From Paragyromitra xinjiangensis (taxonomy: Eukaryota > Ascomycota > Pezizomycetes > Pezizales > Discinaceae), in the NCBI GenBank assembly GCA_038503065.1, contig JBCAMK010000015.1, forward strand, positions 1,612,001 through 1,676,000: a DNA stretch of 64,000 nt. Reading direction: 5' to 3'. The notes under the pieces are model-generated. The model was given only the letters and a program-made list of their open reading frames with translations. It searched no databases and was not told the DNA's origin. Shown in pieces: positions 45,373-58,266 of this stretch. The translations under genes and the position numbers were made by a program. Position 1 is the stretch's first letter, and every line of letters starts with the position of its first letter.

Positions 45373-46451
45373 ATGGCCTCGTATTCACAGCAACCTTTCT
45401 ACAGCCAACCTTCAACAATCTATCCCCCCACACCAACACCGACCCATCAACCCGACGATTTCTCTCCACTTGTAAGCATAATATCCTCGAACTAACCTTT
45501 AATCTACTATAAACGAAATTTCTCGAGAATGCAAGCTTATTCCAATTGTTCTACCTCATAATAGTCCTTCCCCAACTATACCGGCTACGACTTTAGCTTC
45601 GAACCTGCACCAAACCACCAAAACATACCTTCAACGATAAGAGGCCATACACCTATCGAACATGACACCCAACAAAGAGCAAGGAGCAGTAGCGAGGAGA
45701 AGGAATTGACACCGGGACAGAGGGTAAGCCATAGTGCAGATGACGGCCTTAATTTCACAGACGACGGAATCCTGACACCCAGACAGAGAAGAAAAGAACA
45801 GAACCGTGCAGCGTAAGAGCTCCAATAGACCCTCAACAATCCCCCAATACCCGGTAGTAAGCCAACTCGGGACAAATTATTAATTTGTATCATAGTCAAC
45901 GAGCATTCCGCGAGCGCAAGGAACGCCATGTCAAGGAGTTAGAACACCGGCTCAAGACGCTCGAACAGCATGCCTCGGAAACTGCTGCACAAAACGATAT
46001 TTTAAAACAAGAGCTCCAAAAGACGAAGCTCGAGAATCGGCTGCTGCATGAAAGTAGCATGCGAGGGCAGTCTCCCCCCGAATTGAGCGATGTAGCGGCA
46101 ATGAGCTTCAAGCCCACCGACCACGTAGCAGTAAACCCACCCCACGCATTCACCTCTCCAATATTCGGAGAGCACCCTAACCGCGGCCCAATGCACCGGA
46201 TATCAACGAGCCCTAAAACGGGCGAACGACTATTAGGAGCTGGTGCCGCTTGGGACCTCATAGTATGTCACCCGCTGTATGAGCAAGGTCTTGTGGATGT
46301 TGGTGATGTCTCCGAGCGGCTCAAAGGACGGGCGCGATGCGACGGCCAAGGTCCTGTTTTCGAGGAGAGCGTTATTTTAGACGCCATTCACGCCTCATCA
46401 GGAAGTGGTCGAGACGAACTATTGGTTGAGTCACCAAGATTGCCATATTAG
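45373..46451 (+). CDS. AP-1-like bZIP transcription factor, three exons, 300 aa
   Basis: Exons 45373-45471, 45565-45812 and 45896-46451 total 903 nt in frame. Donors are GTAAGC and GTAAGA. Splicing of exons 2 and 3 completes the basic region, RRKEQNRAAQRAFRERKERH, a Yap/AP-1 type signature (N-x2-AQ-x2-FR). A leucine zipper follows (ELEHRLKTLEQHAS, then LKQELQKTKLENRLL). The N-terminus is Gln/Pro-rich. The C-terminus contains LLGAGAAWDLI and CDGQGPVFEE, a conserved block in fungal bZIPs of this type. Likely a nuclear regulator; the Cys-rich redox domains of Yap1 are absent. No link to the metabolic cluster is evident. Confidence 0.93.
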
Positions 46452-49400
46452 ATTTCTAAGTACAAAATAATTAAAAGGACATAAAAAAACCAGGACAGCT
46501 TTGGTAAGTCTTTGGGGGGGTGGGAACAAAACAGTATCGGAGACGCGTGGACCTTGCTTGTGACCCCGCATTACCCTGCAGACTTTCGGGGATCTTGGAG
46601 TTGTTCCAGCGGCTAATCTATTCGCCCCTGCTGCGCCTTGTTTAACTGTGTTTGCTCAATCCATTCCTTGACCATTCCCTGTGTGGTTGGAGTTTTCACG
46701 GGGCTTACTCTTTTGTCTTGTCTTTTGTGCCATCATATTCATCATTACCTATTGGTTTTTGTTTTATTATTGTTTTTTCTCCTTTTTTGTCCAGGAGGTG
46801 GTTCCCATTGAGTCCTGATTGATCATCATTTTTTTCTAAGGGCAACCTTAGCCGAGGCCGACGACAACAACGACGAGCAAAGGCGTTTTCCAATTACCTT
46901 GTTTAAAATATAAAGTCTCCTTGGTTCTGGTTTCGGAGTTTTTTCATTGGGAGGCCTTTGGTACGCCGTAGCGTAACCTATTTTATCATTGGGATTGCGT
47001 GTATATTTCTTGGCTCTATTTTTATTCTTCGATTTGCGGTGGGGTTATCTCCCTTTTGCCAGTACCATTTCTGTCTTTACCAAACACATTTCGGTTATCT
47101 TTTGTGTACTCTTTGTCCTGGGAGCGGTTTAGTTTTTTTTCCTTTTTCAATTTAACAGCTGGTGTCCATGGATGGGAGTTTGTATTTTTTTTATTTTTTA
47201 TTTTTTTTCGCCTATTCTTTCCCCCATTCTGCATATTTGAGTTTTGTTCTTTCAATCTTCTTTTTTCTGCTGCCTCTCCGCGCGTGTCGTATCAGCTAAC
47301 GCAAGCATGACTTGCGGCTCATTTACGACACCACCTATTGGCTTGAATTTTCTCGGGTATGTTAAAGCAGACGGCCCTGCAGACAGGCATGCGTATTTGG
47401 GCCTTGCACGGCATGCAGAGACGAGTTCAGAGAAGAATTTTAGTAGTTAAATAGTTTATTTCGCGCTTCTGTGGAACACAAATGCTCCGGTGTACCTTAC
47501 CGTCTCAGAGCACATGTCTCCATGGGAGCGTAGAGTAGAGCACACAAAAGACCAAGTGCCGCGCAACCGCATCAAACGTGATGTTGGATGGGACTCAATC
47601 GATCGGCACCCTGGAGTATTTGGAATACGATTCAATATCTTTGTTCCGATCAATGGGGGTTAAAAACTTCTATTCCAACTTTGGATTCTCCGCGGTGATC
47701 TGCCAATGTTTTTCCTTTTTTGTTCGGGGCAGTTGACCAATGGGAGAGGCCGGTTGGGAACCTCCGGTGTCATATTGTCTGGCATACACTGGCATACCTC
47801 TTGGATCGAGTCCTACAGTACCAAGATAACTAGCCTTTCGTGTTGCGGTTTTTTTTACCTTCCTTTCCACGTTACTACCAAGCTGTATTTTGGGATTTGA
47901 TATGTGATGTGATGTGATGAGACGAAGCCGTTGATACCCCGGCGGCCAACACATCCGAACCATTGAGTTTTATCGCGGAGCAAACCACATTGTGCAAGAT
48001 CTACCAGAAGCAGTAAGTCTTACCTTATTTTTAAACCACCACCTTTAGGAAATCTCCGATTAGATCGAGTCTACCGGTTTATTTGCTTTTATATGACTAC
48101 CATCTTGGGGCTTAGGGCAACGGTTTTCGCGTCGGAAGTCGTATCGACAGTCCGGGATAGGCCTAATTTAATAGCAGCCGAGAAGTATAGAGCGAACAGA
48201 CCACCTTCCGCTGTTTAGGCACGCTGTACGGATATCTCGCGGCATTAGAGTTATCCGGGGTATGTACTTCATACTAGTCTTTTGCTGGATATGTGTGCGG
48301 ATGCAGTTGGCAGAGGCATTCTCGGGAGTTACCAATCCCCGAGTCGCGAATCCGTTGCAACCGGACATGCTGCCTCACTCTTGGTTTCGGTACAAGCCTC
48401 CTCATCATCGCCTAGCTATGTGAACCCTGGGTTTTACTCACTCATGGTAGACCCTGGTGCTGACGAAACAGGGATTGGAGTAAAGTCTAATCCAAATACC
48501 TACTTGTGCTTGCAATCGGAAGGGAAGAAACAACTGTTTACGGTAAGCAGCCAACTAATCGTCCGGATCAAGAAGCTTCCAAGAAGTGATATGTATTCGC
48601 CAGGATTCACCATCACCCATGGCCGACTGCACAAAGCCCTTCCTAATACCTCTAGATACTATATTCTCAGTGTAAGCACCAAGGCCTGGGCCACTAGCTA
48701 GTAGGCTCAGAGATTAAAAGGCTCTTATTAGAGGCTAGAACCAGGGCTAGATTTAGTACAAGGTTGTAGGGTAAGGTAGATTAAGGTTGTGATCCCCTGG
48801 GCTCATTTAAAGCAGTTCATCAACCTAAGGCTATTAGTATAGCCGTTCTACATCGCATCGTAGTCCGTCTTGGCGATTCTATTTAAGAATTAGAATAGGT
48901 CTTGGGAGTTGGGGGTATTACTAGTTTGCCAATTATATATGTCTAGATTCTTGGTAATTATTAGATAAAAAGAGCCAAGCGCCTTTCATCCAGATGTCCC
49001 TAGTCATTTCCGTTTCATATAGCGAAATAGGAAGATAAAGGATAATAATTGATCACATATAGAGCAGATCTACGAAAGCCCCCAAACTTTGGAGATTGTA
49101 TCCCTCAAATGTATAAAGTAATACCAAGAGCTTAAAAAGTAAAGAATATCTCCTCTCCAAGGAAAAATAAGGCATAACCACTAGGTATGGAACAGAACTA
49201 GATGGGGTGGCCACTCAAACCCAACCAGCTTGTAATACGTGAACTACCTGGCTAGGGGTCTTTTGTGCTTCATCTCGTCTAAGGTTATACCTTCCAATAA
49301 CATATTATTCGGGGTGCGCAACCCCATTTCAACTTATCAATCATGACTAGGAATACATGTAGTTCGTGAAGTGCATCCACAGCCTCAAGGAAGAATTTCT

Positions 49401-49990
49401 CAACCACTCGTTATTGGACTACTTGACTCATCCTCAATCAAGTCATGATTTACTTGTCAGAAGTCGATTAGGGGTAGGAATACTAGTTCGGCGAGACTGA
49501 CCTGTCGATGCAGGAAGAAAAACCTATTGGCTAAGAGAGAAAGACGTGTCGATGCAGGGTAAGAACATGTCTTGTGCAGTATTAATGCTTGGCAGTGATC
49601 TTGATCTGGTGGAAACCGCCTTACCAACACACTAAGCATCGTCTCAATGCATCTCATAGGTGTTCTTCCTTGACAAATACAGAGTCACCCATGGGCGACA
49701 GCGGCTGATCGCCATAATAGATAAGCTTCTATAGCGTATCTTGGTCATGTGAAAGGTGGTACACGCATAAATCAAACAGAAGGCGTAATATGGCTCATAG
49801 GGCTGGGCTGGATCCTCGCCCCTAACGTAGAGTTTACTGATATCAAGGAAACCTGAAAATTTTGGCTTTGATATAATTACTCCGTAATTACCCAATGTAG
49901 AAATCAGAAATAATGTGATCTATTTAGGGGCGGAGCCGCCTTGCTCAACCTTCTCCATACCGTGATAGTGAACCAAACAACCCAAGTCCT
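46452..49990. other. Gene-poor region
   Basis: No supported gene. The part from 46680 to 47300 is T-rich on the plus strand, with long T runs. An ORF at 48291-48701 (plus) has some coding-like composition but no recognised motif or exon partners. Confidence 0.45.
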
Positions 49991-50940
49991 TTAATCCCAA
50001 TCGTCATCATCATCCTCAACTTGTGCTTTCCGATTACCAGATTGTATCCGTGTCCTACGGGTGTTGCCGTCATCCTCATCCTCATCCTCAGGATTTCTTC
50101 GTCGCAGGCGCTGGTCGTTATCTTTGATTGCGCCCACCTCAACGAGAAGTTTCTCGATATCTAGTTTGGTATCAGTATTGTTCGCTCCGCTGGTGTTTCT
50201 AGGCGAGATGAGAGCCAGGGAAACGAACCCTCAAATCTTGTGCCTGTTCCTCCAAGCTCTGCCAAGGTCACTATCTGCTTCACGATATCCTCGTTTTTAT
50301 ACACTAAGATTGTTGGACAATTCCGTTCCGGATAGCCTTCGATGCACATATCACCCTTGATTTGGCAAAATTTAACATCCCCATATTTTTCAGCCACCCG
50401 TCTCCACAGCTCGGCCAACAGCCTAGACTCGGTATTTGCAGAGTTCCCAGAAGACAAGAATACAAGAACAGCAACACCTTTTGAGGCTGCTGTGACGTCG
50501 CGGGCATAGTCGATTTTTTGCAGAGGATAGACACGGCCGTGGACTGACTTTTGAGAAATCGTTGAGAGTTCAGCTAGTCGCTTTTGTCTACCGAAAAAAA
50601 GGGTGTTAAAAATGGCGAATGGTTTAGATAGAGAAGTTCGGCTTACCTGTAAATAGCTAAAAACTCCTCATCTTCTTCATCTTCCAATTCATCGAGCTCG
50701 TCTAGATCTTTCCCCTCGAGCCTGTTTTCGTGGGCTAGTCTTCGTGCTTCAAGGATAGCTTCCTCGATAATGGGAGTTGGGGAAGGAGGCTTTTCGGGAA
50801 TGACGCCATGTTTTCGGAGGATATCGTTCCTGTAACGTGGGAAGTTAGCACAACCCCGTGTGCAGGCTGAAGGGAGCAAACCATTCAGTATCAGCATTTG
50901 GATCATCTATCGGAACGTTTACTGGCATATTCATGTCCAT
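49991..50940 (-). CDS. Phosducin-like protein, four exons, 256 aa
   Basis: Exons 50940-50882, 50829-50647, 50587-50229 and 50160-49991 total 771 nt in frame. Introns have donors GTTTGC, GTAAGC and GTTCGT with CAG or TAG acceptors. The start is MDMNMPVNVPIDDPNADTEW; then NDILRKHGVIP, typical of the PhLP2/3 (Plp2/VIAF) branch. The central thioredoxin-like domain contains KFCQIKGDMCIEGYPERNCP and VKQIVTLAELGG. The C-terminus is Asp/Glu-rich. Members of this family assist the cytosolic chaperonin CCT in folding actin and tubulin. No active CxxC is seen, as expected for the family. Confidence 0.92.
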
Positions 50941-53900
50941 TTTGCCCTCTCTCGTGATTATTTCTGCTAGCTATTGGTGGTGATGGTTTGTTGACTGTTT
51001 TGGCGGGGTAAACTTAGTTTAAGGTGAGGTTTAGTGGGGCTTGAGCCGCGTCACGAGTCAACGTCACTTCTTCACCGGATCTAAACGAAAACGCTACGCG
51101 TGTATCGTTACGAACATACTTTTGTTTTAACGACCTTTTTTTCGTCGTTCACATAATATTTTACTTTAGGTTGAGATATCTTAGATCTATACAGGTGCAT
51201 AAGAGCGGCTTAGCACATATGGGTGCTCGAGTGATACTACACGTATTAGCAGATGAAGAATACGTGTATATGAACTGATTCATTAGAACTAGATGTATCC
51301 TCCTATTTCGCATTGCATGATTTTCTGGCTCAGGTTTATGTAACCCCATTCGTAGTTCTCCACCGCCAAACCAAGCTTTTACCGGTCCCTTAGACATACA
51401 TGTGCCCAAGGATTTTCCCCCTGCATATAACCGTATAGTAAATGGCTGAACGGCAGGTTAAACTTACAGTGAAAGCAGCATAAGCTTTCGTGCAGATGGC
51501 GTTGAGGAAGTGATCTCTGGTCCCAAAACGTGTCTTTTCAGGAGAACTCGAAAATTACCCCACCTGGCGTAAAATATTGAATAGGTATCGATACCGTCTG
51601 GTGATTCACGCCCTGTCAATTTAAGCGCAAAGATTTAAGGCTATAGCGGCCCTTTTCAAACTCGCCCCCATCCGACACACCGCACAAATGCAGTATGATA
51701 TTCGCTAGTTCCATGTCAACCCCAGTTCTGAGTATCGCCACGTCCTTTAGTAGATTAACAGAGACGGGTTAGATAGCCTTTTCGTCTCGAGTTGAACCTA
51801 TATTTCTTTTAGTCGGGAATTCTTGCTTGAAGTTGGCAGCCTATCTGGATGTGCCGAACCACCTTGGTGGTGAGACAGATGTATTTGATGAATACCTTAC
51901 ATCCTAGCAAGTTCTTGATCGTGAGGGCCATCTTGAAATTTTGCGCCATACGTAACAGGCTCTCGATCTCGTATCATACCTAGGTAGTACTGATATCTAC
52001 TAGGCCGAGCAATTTTCTATTGGCCTTCCTCAGCCAGTCCGAAATAAGGGTTGTACAGGACCGGCGATAGATCGTGATCTATTCGATCCTCAGGCTAACG
52101 AGGAGATTTCCTGATTGTGTGAAATGAGTATCTTGCGTTTCAGGATCCCTTCTCAAAGCCAAGAGACCTTAGCCCCCACACGCATTTGTGGCAAATACCA
52201 GAGAAGACCCACATTCCATATGTGAGTTAGCTCCCTGAAAGACGGCCTCACATGCCAGTTACTAGGATCGGAGGTATGAAGATGCAATAGCACAGGCCTC
52301 ACACCATTTCCATAGCGAATCCAAACGATGGACTGCACCCGTTGTCCCGTCTTCGCATTCAGCCCCTAGTATATATATAATCTTGCCACTATCATTCGAC
52401 TTTGTATCCCATAGGCAAACGCCCGTCCTACCCTTCTTTTTTCTTCGTCTCCAATATTTACTTTTTACCAACTCCCTGAGGCGTCGTATTGAACACAAAT
52501 TACCTACCGTGTATCTCGACACTCCTTATTCTCAGAAACCTGCCGTCTCGGGGACCTCAATCTCGAAGCAACGAATCAAGGCAGATCCAGGTGTCATAAA
52601 CCTTAATTTGAGCCCGTTCAGTAACCGTAAACCTAGAAAGAACCGGCATAGTGGATGCTGGAATGCATGTTCGTTTACAAGGGGTGTTTTACCATTCAGA
52701 AATCTAGTGGCGACAAAAACAGGTACTTTTAGTTAGTGCCTTTCGGAAATGACGGTTCCTTCAAGGTTTGCAATATCGCTATTCAAATACAGGCTACCAA
52801 TCTTTGCACTGAGTCTTGAAAAAACCATGGTATCACCAATACTCCATCTTCATCTCTCTACATTCCCAAAAGCAAAATACACCTAATCTTCAAGCTTCTG
52901 TACATTGATTGGCTAACTATACTAGGCAGGAGAATTGCCACACCGCGGGCGAAAATTAGGTTAACCCAAAAAACCGCTCAGACGAATCAATAAACGAATA
53001 TCCAAGAACGCACTAGAATATTCCCGCGTCAAATTTAAAAACACAATTTAATTCTGACCATCGGGAGCGGGGCATAGCTATCAACGAAGGCTTGGGCTTT
53101 TTCGTTGACGGCCTGTTGTCAGACTTCGCACATGCGACAGCAGGATCTTAAAAATCCGCCGCCAATATGATTACTCTTATTGCAGGTTTATGATAGAGCT
53201 CGTATGGGATTTCTAAGACAAGCCTGTCGTGGAATAAACATGTGCTCGGTACCTATTCCCTATATTGTATCAAAGTGTAGAGGATATCATTGACGTTCCA
53301 CAAAGAAACCCTGAAGCGATGCAGTAGGTGGAACACCCACCATATTTCTAGAACGAAACTAGACACCAACATAAGATGAAAATTCGCTCATCTAGCGATA
53401 TCCAGCGATACCGAGGTAGATATACGTCATATGAAGCGAGTAATCTATTGCTTCCTTCAAATACATAAAGGTAGGCGCCAATACATGGTGTCGGATGCTG
53501 ACAAATATGACTCGCATATGCCTCGTAAGCGATGAGCCACAATCGAACCAAGAAGAAACGAAACAACGAGAACTTACAAATTTCTCTCCCTCGGAGATGT
53601 AAATCCCCGACTTCGCGCCGGAAGTTGTGCTGACGAGACCGAATCTGACATTGCTCTTCTCAGCCACAGCTATTCACTAGAGGATGACAGTAAGTTTATT
53701 ATGGGCGCGGGTAGTTCGGACAGTTTAAACACCGAAGCAAAGTAGCCCGCAGATAAACCGATACCTAAAGCGGTTCATGAGCGCTGTTCTCGAGCAACAA
53801 AATTTGGGGGAAATTAAAGGCAGGCTTCAGTCAGCTGGGCTAAAGGGTTATCAAGTATATTTGCTCCGCGCCCACTATGCATAACAGGACCACCCAATAA

Positions 53901-56900
53901 ACCAAATTAGAGTGGCAGGGTGTGACTTTCTAGACTCTTGGTGTAGATAGAAGATACTGTAGCCCGAGGTGACCTAAGTGCCTTGTAGGAGTGCGAGTGC
54001 TGAGCGATGATCGGTAGATAACAATCTTACTAAAAGAAGACCCGCCGGGACCACATACGAAGCCCTAAAATGACATCACTTGGGTCTATCCCTCGTCTAA
54101 TCATATATCAGACCCCGATGAGTTTGGCTTGGGCTAGTAATCATGGCAGAATGACATCTACACTCCATTGGTCTTGCACCCAGCTCAGTTTGCCTTTGGA
54201 AGTAAACTTATGGCGCTTTCAGTAGTCAACTATCCTCATCTCCAACCCTCACAGGTCAACTCCATCCACCGCTACTTTCGACTGACCACATACCTAGATT
54301 CACTAATACCAGCTACCTAAGGCTACAATCCCACGCGACCTCCCAGGCTTTGCTGATGTACTTGATGAAGCAGCCGATCAGTTGTGGGCTTTGCTTCCTC
54401 CTCCTTACAGTTATATGCGCATAGCCCCCAACAAGTCCTAGAGATCACGCAGAGGCGATGAAACCTATCACCCTGGATTTTTTCAGAATTATCTAAAGCC
54501 TATAGATAGGCCATCTGCAACGCTACCAATAATATCAGTTTTGGCAGGGACTTGGATGCTTGGTTTAGATGGCAGTGGCATTAGTGTGAATAAGGTGATG
54601 GAGAGGACCCTGAGAAGAGGGGATTTATTATAGATGCGTCAAGGTAAACAAGATCTGAATCTCAATATCGAGTTTACTACTCAATCGATATACTAAGCTC
54701 TAGAGACAGCTGTCCACACTTATCCATGAGATATCACCCACATCGCTGGATTTAGCCCTATGACCGCAGCAGCACACAACACGCTTAGACTATCGGCGGC
54801 CAAAAAGGAAAAAAACCACCGGTCCTGACAAGCTAGGACACCTAAAGCCAAGAACATTGGGATATTTATCTAGTTTCCTGAACGGGCCCAAGATTCATGT
54901 CGTGGAATTTACGCGAATATTAACAGGGGCAAAGACGAAAACAGTAACAACGGGCAAGTTCGTAATAAAGAGCAGACGATACGGGCTAATAGCTATCCTT
55001 TGCAATTCCTATAAGAATCAGTCGGCTCTAAAATCCCCTCATTACGACCCGAACAGCATCCAGCTGCACATCTTAAAAAGAAGCCAAAACCTAACCTTCA
55101 AAGAACTATCCCATGGACCGTAACGAGATTCGCACGAAAAACCGTGCGAATTTGAGACCTGCCCATCACAGCCTCTAGAGCCACAACAAGCCTATTAAAA
55201 TCAGGAAGAATTATGAGAGAATGCTCACAGCCCAGCAGTTGTCCCTATCTCACTGGATATTCTATGTGATGTGTTTTCAGTTGGTAGCACTTGTTAGATC
55301 ACAAGCTTGGCGCATTTTGAATGAATCCCCACTAAAAAGGGAAAGCTCTGACCCCACCTTACAGTAGAGACACAATATCAAAGTATAAATTCTAGAGAAA
55401 GTAAGCAAATTAGATGATCTAAAAAGAGCTGCAATTTATTACAATTATCTTGGTCTCCAAAAGTCGAAATTTGTGTGCAAAAGTGGGTGCAAATTAAACA
55501 GCGGCAAATTATTAGTGAGAAAGGCTGTTGCATTCCTAGAGCTAGTTTTATAGGTCACATCTCCATGTTCCCCTAGCTTCTGGGAGCTGTTTTGCAGTGA
55601 GGAAAAATTCTAAGAGGATTAAAAACATCCTCCAGCTCTGAGATTTACATCCTATGCTATGGGGTAGGGGCAAGTGGGGGTGTTGAAGGTGTGGTAGACG
55701 AAAGAAGGAGAGCTCCCAAAGATTTGCATAGTTACAATCCATGGGATAATCTACATCCCCTTCCCTTTAAGCCTAACTACTAAAACCCCCCTCACATCCC
55801 AAACCACAACCCTCCCTCGAGGCCATCACCAAAAAGTCTCCCAAGTCACCACAGTACCCCAAATCCCACCTCAAAAAGAAGCAATTCTCCATCTCGTAAT
55901 CACCAGGGATCACAGATATCGGATTCCCCCGAAGGCACATCAGCCTGACAATGAGACCAATCCCCACTCTACATCGCCTCTACCCACAAAACCTCGCTCA
56001 TCACAGTGCCCCATTGGAGAACGAAAAACTGCCACAAGATCTAGATCGACAGTTCTGATTGGTGTGTTAGAGGTTGAAAATCCCGCACCGATTTGACAAA
56101 AATTGGCAATCGATTTAGACCGATATAGAGGAGGGAAGCGAAGGGATTAAGATAAAGGCGGGCACCATCTAAATATGAAAGAGGTGATCGGGGTATTTGA
56201 AGTTGTTCGATGACTTGTCATGGCTTTGACGGTCGTGATGTGCTACTGAGTTTAACAACGTGGATGCCCCACGCGTCACCCACGTGTCCAGATATTCTAG
56301 CTCTAGACACCTCGTGAAGTATCCTGTGAGAAAATTTTCAAGTGAGATCTACGAAATAGCGCAGAAGTACCGTAAAAACTCGAAAAATTCGTTACCCCCA
56401 CAATCCATGTAGTAAGCTATTTTGGTTTTGGTCACCACTATAGAACAACGAGTAGCTATTCAAAGGAAGCTCCAATTGCAACTTCAAAAACCGTAGAGCT
56501 GCTCTCGCCTAACCCTACCACGTGGATAACGAATTTTTCGAGTGTTTACGGTAGTCCATGAAAAATAAATAATTTGTGATAGGGCTTGCTCCAAAATTAC
56601 GGTAGAGGGAAGGTGCTATAGTGATAGAAAAATGTTTTTACGAGATGTTACAGTTCACCAAGCGAACAGGCTCACAATAAACTACGGTATTTAAAGCTCA
56701 AGAAAGACTATCATGCTGGAAATCCATCGGTATTCCCTTTTTCTAGTTTTTTTTTAGATAACAGTAGTCCCGCCATCTTGACTATTGCTAACACAAGATA
56801 CAGGACCTGCTTCATCCCCCATCACTCACCCAACTCTACCCCGCCCTAAATCCATCATAGCTAGTGCTTCTCCTATCCTGCAAAGGAAGTAAAAAAGCAG

Positions 56901-58266
56901 TATAGAGAAAGCGATAAAGACAGCGAAGTGATAGAAATAAGACTCAATTCCGCGCGGCCCATCTCCCTTCAGAAACTCACCCCACTCATTATGACGAACC
57001 TGACGCAAAAGACAGAATAATAAGAAACATATGAGAAAAGCCACCCCGGAAGCCGCCCTTTCTCAGTGGATCCTACCACCCATCCCCTTTGCCCCTCTCA
57101 CCTCTTACCGCTAAAGCTTTATCCAACTATTTCCCTTCGCTCTATCCATCAAAGGGCTGACACAATTCCCGTAAATCTCGATGTCAGACCTTATTTCCGT
57201 TCCAAACTCCTGTTTCAGTCCTGAAACAGATCAAAAATAGCTCAGAACCACCGAAAAAGAGGTAAAATCAAAGCAGAAAAGATAAATAAGAAAAGAAACC
57301 CGAAGAGCACAAGCATACAGGCGAAATCCCAAGAATTCTGGGAAAGAAAACAAAAAGAGCATGATGTAAAGTAAAGAAAGAAAGAAACCCCAATTCAGCC
57401 CAGACCCTAAGAGTCAAGCAAGACAAGAGAAAACCAAGCTATTTCCAATTTGAACCCTCCTTCCGTGTGTATTCGAGCGTGTGTGCGTGGAAAGAAAGAA
57501 AGAAAAAGCCGAGATACAACTGTCAACGCGATGCCCCTTTTCTCCCTTGACGAGCCGTCCGGTCAAGCCGTCCAGGTAAAGCAAAACATAACAAATGAAC
57601 TCAGGTGACTACCCTCCCTTGCTGCTCGACAACTGCACCCCGCCAGACAACCGCCACCCATTATTTCGTACGCACCAATTCTCATACCGTAAAAACTCCA
57701 TCTGCCGGTGCTGACCGAGAACGATGCTGATATGGAAGAATAATGCCGCCGATCCCAAAAAAAGAAAAACCGTATCAAACAAGAAGCAAGACAAAAGCCG
57801 TAGCGATCTGTCTAGTTCTCCATCCCACGAGCTCCAATCCTACACCGATCAAATCCGTTGAAAGGATGTAGTAGTAGTTGACGAAGACGCATAGAACGAA
57901 ATTAGACAGTCGTGTTGTTGATCAGGTAATCGGCCTCAGTTTCCCAATGTTCGTCGAAGAAATCAGACAAACGATTCAACCAAGACTTTCAAGGATGGGG
58001 TAAGAGGAGAGGATGAACAACGAAAAAGAACCGCAAAACAGGAGGGGGAAAAAAATGAACATAAGAATTGATAAGAAAATATGAAATCAACACCCAACGA
58101 ATGAGGACACCGCGAGACCTTCCCAGAGAGCACACACACGCACACAGGATTCAAGACTCGAAAACTGACACTTCCCCTCCGTAAGAAAAAAACAATTTAT
58201 GCTTGCCGAACGACAAGTTTTAGACAAATTTAATATGAAGGCGGGCCGGGATATTTATAATCTCAC
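50941..58266. other. Long gene-poor region
   Basis: I find no supported gene in 7.3 kb. A short exon-like stretch on the minus strand near 53580-53670 is flanked by a TAG acceptor and a GTAAGT donor, but no partner exons were found. 57180-57520 is A-rich with GAAA runs. The last kilobase before 58266 is the 3' flank of the kinase gene. ORFs here are under 120 codons and show no motifs. Confidence 0.5.

Noticed and set aside
48291..48701. ORF of about 136 codons on the plus strand with Ser-rich, coding-like composition
   Set aside because: No family resemblance, no exon partners and no promoter context. It could be a fragment of a decayed mobile element, but this cannot be shown.
53580..53670. 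Short exon-like stretch on the minus strand (AEKSNVRFGLVSTTSG) between a TAG acceptor and a GTAAGT donor
   Set aside because: No flanking exons continue the frame, so no gene can be built.
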